Assembly: GCA_031291235.1 (NCBI GenBank)
Contig: JARLJL010000015.1
Span: 124,001 to 188,000 of the forward strand
Source: Sulfuriferula sp.
GTDB lineage: Bacteria > Pseudomonadota > Gammaproteobacteria > Burkholderiales > Sulfuriferulaceae
DNA: 64,000 nucleotides
Direction: 5' to 3'
The notes under the pieces are model-generated. The model was not told the DNA's origin and ran no database searches. It worked only from the letters and a program-made list of their open reading frames with translations. Below are positions 1 to 8,200 of the stretch, in pieces (within the stretch, counting starts at the first letter, position 1; each line of letters starts with the position of its first letter). The translations under genes and the position numbers were made by a program.

Positions 1-191
1 ATGTTGGGGAACCGGGCTTCGAACTCCTCATCGCTGAGATGATCGAACTTCTTGAAGGGGTCATGCTGATTCCGATTCCTCCGCATCACGAAGGCTCGGT
101 GTTCCTCTTCAGTGCCTACCCGGTACTCATCCAAACTCTCCTTGATGCCGCCAGCGATAGCTTCACCTGCAAGTATCGCCGACGGATCAAT
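1..191 (-). CDS. Partial conserved protein, start uncertain
   Basis: An open frame runs on the minus strand from just after the TGA of the next upstream gene to the window edge. The translation is protein-like (IDPSAILAGEAIAGG..., then a charged stretch ending FDHLSDEEFEARFPN). There is no ATG or GTG near the beginning: the first codon after the TGA is ATT, in the same frame as the upstream gene, and the first conventional candidate is a TTG at 134-132 preceded by AAGGAG only three bases away. The start could therefore be ATT, TTG, or readthrough of the upstream TGA. The 3' end lies outside the window. I do not recognise the family. Confidence 0.55.
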   Translation of the reverse strand, partial: MDPSAILAGEAIAGGIKESLDEYRVGTEEEHRAFVMRRNRNQHDPFKKFDHLSDEEFEARFPN

Positions 192-686
192 TCACTTGTC
201 GCCGAGCAGCTTCGCGGCTTCGTCGGACAGGAACGTCTTGACCGCTGCCATCTGGCCACGGCTGCCGGTTGCATGCGTGTCGACGGAAACGCGCGTGATG
301 CCGTACTTCGTGCGGGTGCCCGCGTCCTTGTCGCCCGGCGCGCCGGCGTTGACTTGTTGCGAACGATCGTACGTGAAGTTGAAGGCGTCCTTGCCGGTCG
401 TGTTCAGCGACAACGTCACCTTGTTCAGGCTGTCGTCTTTCTTGAACGCGTGATTGCCGATCGTGCCGACGCGATGCGAGATGGCGGCCAGGTCGATGGT
501 GTTGTGTTCTTGCAGACCTTCGAGCAGTTCGACGTCGACCTTTTCACGAACGACGTCGACCGGGCTGGTCTTCAGCAGACTTGCGTACAGGCCTTCTTCA
601 GCTTCGATCACGCCTTCAGCGCCCAGCTTCAGACCCTTGCCGTATGCTTCCGAGCGTTCGAGAACTTCTTTCTTGATTTCCGACAT
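192..686 (-). CDS. Uncharacterised phage protein, 164 aa
   Basis: A 164-residue protein with a charged N-terminus (MSEIKKEVLERSEAYGKGLK) and a second half rich in T, N, G and S that looks like beta structure. It starts at an ATG behind a strong purine-rich ribosome site (AAGAAGGAAGGAAATC). It lies downstream of the 346-aa gene on the same strand, separated by 80 bases containing a perfect 8-bp dyad. No catalytic motif, signal peptide or membrane segment is visible. Its place in the structural block suggests a virion or assembly protein, which is inference only. Confidence 0.75.
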   Translation of the reverse strand: MSEIKKEVLERSEAYGKGLKLGAEGVIEAEEGLYASLLKTSPVDVVREKVDVELLEGLQEHNTIDLAAISHRVGTIGNHAFKKDDSLNKVTLSLNTTGKDAFNFTYDRSQQVNAGAPGDKDAGTRTKYGITRVSVDTHATGSRGQMAAVKTFLSDEAAKLLGDK

Positions 687-724
687 GATGATTTCCTTCC
701 TTCTTGAGGTTACAGAGTGAAACG

Positions 725-743
725 TGTGATCATCTTGATCACA
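725..743. promoter_or_regulatory. Perfect 8-bp inverted repeat in the 687-766 spacer
   Basis: TGTGATCA and TGATCACA are separated by three bases (TCT). In minus-strand RNA this is an 8-bp stem with a 3-nt loop, between the stop of the 346-aa gene and the start of the 164-aa gene. No U-tract follows, so it may be an RNA-processing hairpin, a weak terminator or a protein-binding dyad. Confidence 0.4.
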
Positions 744-766
744 TTGAGGAGCACTGCGCGAAAAAG

Positions 767-1807
767 TTAATGCGTTGACCTACGGCGTCCGCCGCCAAAC
801 TGACTCGGGCGACGGGGACCACCGCCCGGTCTTACATCCGTAAGAATCCGGTCCACCTGACCAAACTCTTGCATCGGACGATCCTGCCCCGGTTCAATCT
901 CCGGGTTGACATCGCTGGGGTTAAAACGTGCTCGCCCAACCGAGTCTGCTTTCGGCTTGTTGGAGTAACCGCCGATCTCAGCGATCGAAGGGCGTGGCCG
1001 CTTATCAAACATCGGCTTACCCGCAGAAACGTGAGCACCCGAGAAACTGCTGTTCGGGGTCTTACGGTTCTGCTTGTCCGGATTCGGTTTCACATTGGGC
1101 GAACCCGGAAACCGGCCGTACTTCGCTGAGAACTTCTCCCGCCAATCCGGTTCAGCAAACGTGACAGTGCCCGCCGCATTGTCTTTCGCATGCTGTTCCT
1201 TGGCCCGACGGACTCGCTCTTGCTGGTCAGGCGTGAGCTTGTCCTCTTCGGAATACTGCGAAGACGGAGTCACCGAAGCTTCTTGGTTCCTCGTCTTCAT
1301 TTCTTCGACACCCTTGAAGATCTCTTTGACCTGTTCAGCCGGTACCACGGCTGGAAGTGGTTTGGCAATCGCACGGACTTGCTCGACCGGGGTCTTGAAA
1401 GTCGGGGTGTTACGGAAATCTACCTTAGCGGGTCGCTTTGTCTCGACCTGCACCGGCCTTGCAACAGGAGTAGCCCCAGAATCGATTCTACAGCGCTTCA
1501 GAGCCTGCTTCGATACCAGCTTACCCCTAAGTACCCCCTGACCATCAGCGAGGGCACGGCGGGCCGTTTCGCGGCCTACCAACACAATGTACTTCCCGCT
1601 GAACTTGAAGAACACCATGTCGCCATGGTTGAGCTTCGGTTGCTCGGGGTCAATCTTTGCTGCAAAGTCTTGCTCACTCGGATCGAGGATTTCGTGAGCG
1701 TTGATGCTGGTCACGGGTGCTTGCTTGGCTTGCACTTGAACCTGATCCAGGTAGTGTTCGATGCCGACAGCAGTGAGGCGGACACTACTATTCGTCTGCA
1801 TTTCCAT
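767..1807 (-). CDS. 346-aa protein with ParB-like N-terminal patch and a polymerase-subunit-like C-terminal tail
   Basis: The N-terminal ~110 residues contain GDMVFFKFSGKYIVLVGRET followed by a basic stretch, which vaguely recalls the ParB/sulfiredoxin fold (a weak impression). Residues ~115-265 are low-complexity, charged and proline-rich, probably disordered. Near the C-terminus is SIAEIGGYSNKPKADSVGRA continuing to RFNPSDV. A closely similar segment ends the RNA polymerase beta N-like protein at 58326-59906. The last ~20 residues are glycine- and arginine-rich. The gene follows a terminator and a TATGCCC element on the same strand. Function unknown; the shared tail suggests it binds the same partner as the polymerase subunit. 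Confidence 0.8.
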   Translation of the reverse strand: MEMQTNSSVRLTAVGIEHYLDQVQVQAKQAPVTSINAHEILDPSEQDFAAKIDPEQPKLNHGDMVFFKFSGKYIVLVGRETARRALADGQGVLRGKLVSKQALKRCRIDSGATPVARPVQVETKRPAKVDFRNTPTFKTPVEQVRAIAKPLPAVVPAEQVKEIFKGVEEMKTRNQEASVTPSSQYSEEDKLTPDQQERVRRAKEQHAKDNAAGTVTFAEPDWREKFSAKYGRFPGSPNVKPNPDKQNRKTPNSSFSGAHVSAGKPMFDKRPRPSIAEIGGYSNKPKADSVGRARFNPSDVNPEIEPGQDRPMQEFGQVDRILTDVRPGGGPRRPSQFGGGRRRSTH

Positions 1808-1941
1808 TTTAGGTTATCTCGACAAAGTTAGGTTAGATACCTGAGCTATAATAGCCCCGGCTATAGCAAGCAGTGAGTCTGTAAATTTACAGTGCTTATA
1901 CTGCTCAGGTTGTGATATATAACTTCAAATATTTACATTAG

Positions 1942-1979
1942 GGCATAGGGCCCAGGAGTTTCCCCCTGGGCTTCTACGC
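1942..1979 (-). terminator. Terminator after the prohead protease gene
   Basis: GCCCAGG (1950-1956) pairs with CCTGGGC (1965-1971). On the minus strand the hairpin is followed by CTATGCCC, the same flank seen at other terminators in the window. It lies directly after the protease stop codon and 130 bases before the 346-aa gene. Confidence 0.75.
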
Positions 1980-2738
1980 TTAGTTCCAGCGTGCGTACAC
2001 CGGCGTCACGTTCTTCGGAAGCACCCAGCCCATCGCATTGAACAGGTCCACTGCGAGGTTGTTCGATTCCATGGCAATCCCAGAGTGCGCCGTTTCCTTG
2101 AGCGCCATCTCGAATTCCCCACGTGTGATGATCTGGTCGTTGAACGATTCCAAAGCTGGAGCCTTGTACTTCTCCGCGACCGCCATGCCCGGCTCCAAGA
2201 CGTGGTCAAACGTCACCACGGTTTTCAGAATCCGATGCTTGGTTGTGCCAATCATCTTGTCATCCGTGAAAGCACGAATCGAGAAGCAGACGTTTTCATC
2301 CTTGTTCTCGATCGACTCACGCAGGTACTGACCGTATGGACCACTCGGCCGCACCCACGCCATGATGGCCACTACGGCTTTGCCATCCTTGTCTTTCACG
2401 CCTGCTGTGTCCAACCAGATTTCCCGGAAGTGACAGCAGATCTTGTCTTCGTCAATCGTGAGCACGCGCTGCGCAAACTGCTGCGGACGCATCCCCACTT
2501 CCATCTTCGGGTGACCGTACTCGCCTTTGAGCACTCCACGTGCTACCCGGCGTTGCAGGTGACTCGACGAATCGAAGACTTGTTTGCCTTCTTCGAAGTT
2601 GTAAAACTCACCAGCCGAGTTGTACATCTTCAGAGCACCAACGACCATCGGGTAATAGCCGTTTCCGTCGGGTTTGAGCAACCCGGCTTTGTTGGTGCCC
2701 ACGAGCGACGTACACCCGTAGCGTACTGTGTTCGACAT
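1980..2738 (-). CDS. Prohead (head maturation) protease, phiKZ gp175-like
   Basis: A serine protease that would cleave scaffold, capsid and internal head proteins during prohead maturation. The key elements of the herpesvirus/T4 gp21-type fold are visible: GEYGHPKME with the likely catalytic His at residue 76, and VCFSIRAFT with the likely nucleophile Ser at 153, about 77 residues later. At 252 aa it is close to the usual length of phage prohead proteases. It sits at the head of a structural block, with downstream polymerase and tail-lysin genes in an order like phiKZ gp175-gp181. It starts 9 bases after the upstream gene's stop. In phiKZ the protease cuts after (S/A/G)-x-E; candidate sites of this form occur in the capsid protein here. 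Confidence 0.8.
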   Translation of the reverse strand: MSNTVRYGCTSLVGTNKAGLLKPDGNGYYPMVVGALKMYNSAGEFYNFEEGKQVFDSSSHLQRRVARGVLKGEYGHPKMEVGMRPQQFAQRVLTIDEDKICCHFREIWLDTAGVKDKDGKAVVAIMAWVRPSGPYGQYLRESIENKDENVCFSIRAFTDDKMIGTTKHRILKTVVTFDHVLEPGMAVAEKYKAPALESFNDQIITRGEFEMALKETAHSGIAMESNNLAVDLFNAMGWVLPKNVTPVYARWN

Positions 2739-2747
2739 GATGTTTCC

Positions 2748-3473
2748 CTAAGTCCTGAGTAAAGCCTCAATCCGCTCGGTACGATCAGCAGGTGAGACCA
2801 GTGCCGACACCAAAGCGTCGTTCCAATAACTGCCTGCCAATTTGTTCACCGTGTTGGTCGCGGAGTACTGCACACTACGCAACGGAATGATCACAGGCGG
2901 ACGCTTCTTCAGATCCTCCCGCGATTTAACCGTCTGACGATAGTACTTGGTCCGATCATCCGGGTCCCGTGCAATCATCGAGATCAGCAACTCCGTCACT
3001 TCGTGGTTCTGCCCGATGTTGGCACCTGCGAAGGACTTCGCCGTGTCAAAGAGCTTTCCCAGTTCGTCGTAGCCGCAATACCACGGTGCCCGGCCTTTGG
3101 CGATGAACTCGTCATAGATCCGGAATACCAAGGTATCGGTTTTCACCAGTTGCGTCACTGGCAAGACTGTGCTGCCCGCATCGAAGGAGAACTCGTAATA
3201 CTCTTCGTCCTCCACCATCACCTTCAAGGTGCTGGTTGGTTCGATACGCATCATGGCGTTCACCTGAAACAAAGCGTACCAGGTGTCTTCCACAATGATA
3301 CCCGCAATCCCGCAGATGTGCGTTTCAATGCCAATCTGGGCGAGATTGCGTTCAGCAAAACGAACCGGTACTGTAAGCTTGACTGCCTTAGCAGCAACCA
3401 AGCGTCCATCCGGCAACTCTCTGAAATACGACTTAACCTTCTCGGCGTCATGAATCAGCTTCTTAACGTCCAT
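2748..3473 (-). CDS. Conserved phage protein, 241 aa
   Basis: I chose the ATG at 3473 (MDVKKLIHDAEKVK) because GGAGGGG lies just upstream; the longer frame to 3533 has an implausible glycine-rich leader and would overlap the neighbour. The protein is mixed alpha/beta with no recognisable catalytic motif, signal peptide or membrane segment. It lies between the 482-aa gene and the prohead protease, in what is probably one transcription unit. A virion or head-assembly role is inferred from position only. Confidence 0.75.
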   Translation of the reverse strand: MDVKKLIHDAEKVKSYFRELPDGRLVAAKAVKLTVPVRFAERNLAQIGIETHICGIAGIIVEDTWYALFQVNAMMRIEPTSTLKVMVEDEEYYEFSFDAGSTVLPVTQLVKTDTLVFRIYDEFIAKGRAPWYCGYDELGKLFDTAKSFAGANIGQNHEVTELLISMIARDPDDRTKYYRQTVKSREDLKKRPPVIIPLRSVQYSATNTVNKLAGSYWNDALVSALVSPADRTERIEALLRT

Positions 3474-3487
3474 GACCCCTCCGAAGA

Positions 3488-4936
3488 TTAACGGCCAGCC
3501 GCAGGCACCACCAGAAACTGACCGGCCACCCACGTCGAGATGTACTCGATGATGGCGATGGTCGACGCTTCACGTGCCGAGATGTTCGGGTTTTCCTGTT
3601 CCACTTTCATCATGGTCTGGATGAACCCTTCGCACTCGATCTTGTAAAAGCGTGAGCGGCAGATCAGCTTCAGGCACACCGCGTACAGATCGTCGACGTT
3701 GTTCGCGTTGAACTTGGCGAGTTCCGTACGGAACAGACCCAGCACCTTTTCGCGTTCGTACGCCGAAGCATCTGCACCGTCTGCGTCACCCTTGTACTCG
3801 TTGACCGACTTGCGGAATTCCGAATACAGCATTTCCTTGAGTTGCAGGAAACGTTGGGTACGCTCGGTCGCCTTGGTGGTCGCAGCCAGACGCATCCACG
3901 CCGCCTTCAGATCTTCCGCCGCAGCATCGATCTGCTTGGTGGTGATGAAGCCCGTGCGCTTGGCGAGCGAACCGAACAACAGTTCATTGCTGCCGCCCGC
4001 CATGATCCACGGACGATACACCACTTCGTTGACCGTGACGCACTTGTCGTCGGTACGCTTGACCAGAATGTCGCGCTTCTTGACATTGGCCCAGTCGTCC
4101 ATTGCACGCTCAATACGGCCAGCGGCTTGGTTGCGGTATTCCGAGGCAAGCGACTTCAACGCCGGCAGGCTCATGCTCGTGCCTTCAACCGGATCGTCGA
4201 CCAGTTTGCGGGCGATCAGGAAGATCGCGAGCGAACGGTCCAGACCTTCATCACGATCGCCGACGGCGTCGTTGAACTTGTCGAATCGGTCGTTCTTCGT
4301 CTGGAAGATGTCTTCCCACAGTTGCAGGAACCACGACTCGCCTTTGGTGGCCACCCACTTCGTGACTTCTGAATCGAAGCCGGCCGCACCGGTCTTCATC
4401 AGGTCACAGAGTTCGTCCATCGTCACATCCGGGCAGCGCATGCGCAACGCGGGTGAGGCCAACGGCGTCGGGAGCCACTTCGAGATCAGACCTTCGATGG
4501 CAGGCGACTTGATGGGTAGCGGCAGATCGTAGATCTTCACTTCCATGCCGAGCAATGCGGACACAGGCATGTCTTGCATCGCTTTGGCGACATTCGCTTG
4601 CAGTTCCAGCACGGCCGGTATCACGCCGTTCTTGATGACCTGCTGATAACCTTGCGCACCTTGCACGCCGAGTTCGACCAGCGCGTCGAGTGCTACATCG
4701 TGTTCGCAGACGCCCGTCGCCGGGTTCGGCGTATTGGCGATGTATTCGATGTCGAAGATGCTGGGCATGACTTCACCCACTTTGCCTTCCACCGGCAAAG
4801 CGAACTTCGTATCGGAGCGCGTTGCTGCAACCAGTTCAGCCAGAGGAGAGCCATCACGCGGACGCACCACGAGGTTGGCCCGGTCCATGAGTTCCGCGAG
4901 TGGAAGCGCAGCTTCCAGGGATTCTCGGTTCAGCAT
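3488..4936 (-). CDS. Conserved phage protein, 482 aa (probable virion protein)
   Basis: A mostly helical, acidic protein of 482 residues with a short hydrophobic C-terminus (WVAGQFLVVPAAGR). No enzyme motif is evident. It starts two bases after the stop of the 64-aa gene, with GTGGAG as ribosome site, so the two are probably translationally coupled. Its position between the polymerase beta-like gene and the prohead protease matches the phiKZ region encoding gp176-gp177; a virion role is inferred from that. Confidence 0.75.
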   Translation of the reverse strand: MLNRESLEAALPLAELMDRANLVVRPRDGSPLAELVAATRSDTKFALPVEGKVGEVMPSIFDIEYIANTPNPATGVCEHDVALDALVELGVQGAQGYQQVIKNGVIPAVLELQANVAKAMQDMPVSALLGMEVKIYDLPLPIKSPAIEGLISKWLPTPLASPALRMRCPDVTMDELCDLMKTGAAGFDSEVTKWVATKGESWFLQLWEDIFQTKNDRFDKFNDAVGDRDEGLDRSLAIFLIARKLVDDPVEGTSMSLPALKSLASEYRNQAAGRIERAMDDWANVKKRDILVKRTDDKCVTVNEVVYRPWIMAGGSNELLFGSLAKRTGFITTKQIDAAAEDLKAAWMRLAATTKATERTQRFLQLKEMLYSEFRKSVNEYKGDADGADASAYEREKVLGLFRTELAKFNANNVDDLYAVCLKLICRSRFYKIECEGFIQTMMKVEQENPNISAREASTIAIIEYISTWVAGQFLVVPAAGR

Positions 4937-4938
4937 GT

Positions 4939-5133
4939 TTATTTCTCCACGTGGCGGGAAAGAGTCGCCTGAAAGTTGGCAACGGCCAGTTTGCGCAGCA
5001 CGCTGAACGTGAGTGCCGAGCCGTCGTAGGAATCGGCCACGTCGCCACCGACCACGCGTTTGACGATGTGAGTCACGAGATCAATCCCGTTACCTACCGT
5101 CACCAGTGTCCGTTCGGATTCACGGTTTTTCAT
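4939..5133 (-). CDS. Small conserved ORF, 64 aa
   Basis: A 64-residue protein (MKNRESERTLVTVGNGIDLV...) with no signal or membrane segment. Its stop lies two bases before the ATG of the 482-aa gene, and its 3' end (GTGGAGAAATAA) supplies that gene's ribosome site. This tight coupling supports it as real. Its start has only a weak upstream site (AACAGGAAC). Function unknown. Confidence 0.6.
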   Translation of the reverse strand: MKNRESERTLVTVGNGIDLVTHIVKRVVGGDVADSYDGSALTFSVLRKLAVANFQATLSRHVEK

Positions 5134-5158
5134 GGATGTTCCTGTTGCATGAAAGGAT

Positions 5159-5204
5159 AAAAAATAAGGAGTGCTAGGAACCCCCTAAAGGATTCCTAGA
5201 CTCC
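5159..5204 (-). terminator. Rho-independent terminator after the beta-like polymerase gene
   Basis: The arms GGAGTGCTAGGAA (5168-5180) and TTCCTAGACTCC (5193-5204) pair with one bulge. On the minus strand the hairpin is followed by TTATTTTTTATCC. It lies directly behind the stop codon at 5212. Confidence 0.85.
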
Positions 5205-5211
5205 CCAAGCA

Positions 5212-8200
5212 TTACTTACCTCGGTAGGCTTTCACCACACGTTCAGCCAGTACATCGAGCAGCGTGGTGGTAGTCCCAATCAGGTCAGGTGAATGGACGA
5301 TACGAGCCTGAATCGACTTAGCGCCAAAGATCGCGCCAATCTTGTCGCCATGCTCCGTCGTCACATCGTGCTCAAGCACTTGCCCAAACACGGTCTTCAT
5401 CTGGTTCGCAAACACACCCTTATCGCCAACACCCGCAGCTACGTCGCTGGTGATGTAGATCTTGATGGAAAGCGTATCCAGATTCAGTGAGTCGCCATCA
5501 GAACGATAGCTCTCATCCACCTGTCCTGTCATGACCGGTTTGCCGACCGCTTTGAAGCGGGCAGAGAATTCCCGATCGGACGCACTCGCAAGCGCACGCA
5601 GACTCTCTGACATGTCCTCCTTCTCGCCGTGATAGTACACTTCGATCCGTTCGACAGTCCCAATGGCTTTCGCCAGCGGGGTTTGTGCAGAAAGCACACG
5701 CAGCGTATCACGCGACTCCTTATCAAAGAGATCGTTGCGCGCCGTTGTCTCGTCCTCAATCGTGCATAAAATGTCTTCCGAGGCAACTGCTTGACCGACC
5801 TTCACCAAATCACTGACGGATTGCTTGAAGTCCACAATGATTTCACGAATCTTCGTAGTCTTCGAACGCAACAGCGCTGCCGTCTCCTGACTGATCGCAG
5901 AAGAGTCTTCCAGCGTCAACGGGCTTTCCATCAGTGCGACCTTCACCGTCACACCCGGCTTCCACACCACCTGAGACGGATCGATAAAGTCCGGCTCAAA
6001 GAAACCTTCGTTGTACGCGAGAATGTCACCGACCTTAAACTTCTGGCCAAGCTTCACCGCAGCACGTACTTCGTGCGGGATGGTTGCGCCTTCAGCATTG
6101 CCGAAACGTCGACCCAACTCGATACCCTGCTTGGTACCGTCGTCGTACTCAACCGTGATACCACGATCGTCTAGCGTGAGAACCTTCCCAGGTTTTTTCG
6201 CCGTAGTAGCAAAGAGGTCGCTTGTGCGGTGCGCAATGACTTGCTCATAGCCTGTGCGAACGGCGTTGGCGTGGTAGCCGTGGCAGGCGACGCCGTGTCC
6301 GGCTTGGATGGCGATAAAGTTGACCCGCTTGGGGTCGTCTCGATCGGCTCCGACACTGGTGAGCGCGGAGGTGGAGAGCAAAGATGTGTTGCCAGATTTA
6401 CCGATTTCATATTGTTGGGCCACTCCTCGCAGAGAGACGAACATCGGATTTGCACTGGTGTACGTATTCACCGCCACGTCAGAGGAGTCAACCGTCGACT
6501 CGGAAATCACCCCCATATCGTTCTGATCGTAAGCACGGGTGCTCTTGACCATCGACCGGGAGTTACGACCACCGACACCAGAATAGGTGACCGCTTCCTG
6601 TTGCTTCAAGTTCTCGATCGGGTTGATATCCTTGACCTGAGACTTACTCGGATCTTCGGAGATGTTCTTCCAGATATCAAACGGATTCAAGTCAATCGGC
6701 AACTTGCTCTTGCCCGGCTTACCGTTGTGCTTACGGATCGACGTCACCAGTTCTGAATACACCGCACCAGCCATCCGCTCGTAACCCTTACGGCGTTGGA
6801 ACGATGCATCGCCCGGACGGGGATGTTGATCACTCATGAGCAACTCAGCAGCCCGCAACAGCAACTGCTGGAACTCCACCGGCTCCTTCATCTCGACGAG
6901 CAGTTCACGCGTAATCGGGTCCACCCACAACTGATTGAGTAGATCGACTTCACGCAGATAGCGCGCACCAATACCTTGCGTCTCCAGCACGTTAAGATAC
7001 ACGCCACGCTTGTCAAACTCGTAGACGCTGTACTGACGGATGCCGCGATGGTATTCTTGAAAGCCTGCCAGAATAATCCCAGCAAACTTGTCCTTCTTCT
7101 CGAACACCAGCGTTTCATCAGCGAACACCAACGAATACTCCGTCGGCAACAGGTTCACCCGCTTGCCTGCCGGGACCCGGCGAGGCGTTACCCGCAAACG
7201 TGCCAACAGGTTAGCCAGTCCCCATTCGTAGCCGAGAATGACCCCCAGCGGAATGGTCTGTCCCAGCACCTTCAGTTCAACGAACTCGTCCGGTGCCTTA
7301 CCTGCATCCAATCCCAACAGCGTCTCAATCGACGGCATCGGAATCATCGCGTCTTTGCCGACCACCTGAATCGAGCCATCCTTCATCATGACGATCGGGT
7401 CTTTCTTATCCGTCACGCCAATCAGCAAGGTGCCATTCTTCTCCAACTGGGCACGTCGCGTCTTGTCTTCCAAAATCTCATCACGCTTGGTGTGATCGAA
7501 CGTGAGCAGCAGACTGTGGAAGTTCACCTTCACCGGCCAGACAGCCGGACTAATGACAAACCCCCGGAAACCCATCGCCAGTGTGGAATAGAGTCGCGGA
7601 CAAGCGAACGCAGGATCAAACACATTCGCTGGTAGCAAGCCAGTCACAATCGTCGACTGATCGTCCAGACCCATCGCCATTACATTGCGGCGAATCCAGT
7701 CACCATAATCGTTGACCTTCTTCGCACTCCGGGACAAAAAAATCTTGCCGTAGTAAGACGTCATGCCAACCAGATCGGGCTTAAGCTTACGGATCGGAAA
7801 GTCACCCGTTTGCTTGCGCTGCCGATACGGCACGCCGTTGCTGATGTAGACGCCGTCCGGACGCAAGGACGGTAGTTTCCAGCGCAGGGTCGACGGAGCC
7901 CCTTCAATCGGAGTCACCCGGCAGGTGTAGGTATCGAAGTCCCCGGTAATCTGGGAGACGTGTTCGACCTCGTAATCCGTGACGCAAATTCCGGCGTCCT
8001 GAATCTTGAGCACCATCGCCGCCACGTCTTTCTGGAACACTTCCTCGATGTACTTCGAATCGAAGACGTGCAGCGTGGACTCCAGCATCGACTTATCGAT
8101 AATGCTGGGGCGGTCGGGGATCTTGTGCGCAGCCACCTTGACCACATCCGGATGAATGACCACGAAGTCTTTCATCGAGCCTTTACCGTCCGGAGCCGGA

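Noticed and set aside
725-743. CRP/FNR-type binding site
   Set aside because: TGTGA and TCACA are 9 bases apart rather than 6, and a host regulator site in a late phage spacer is unlikely.
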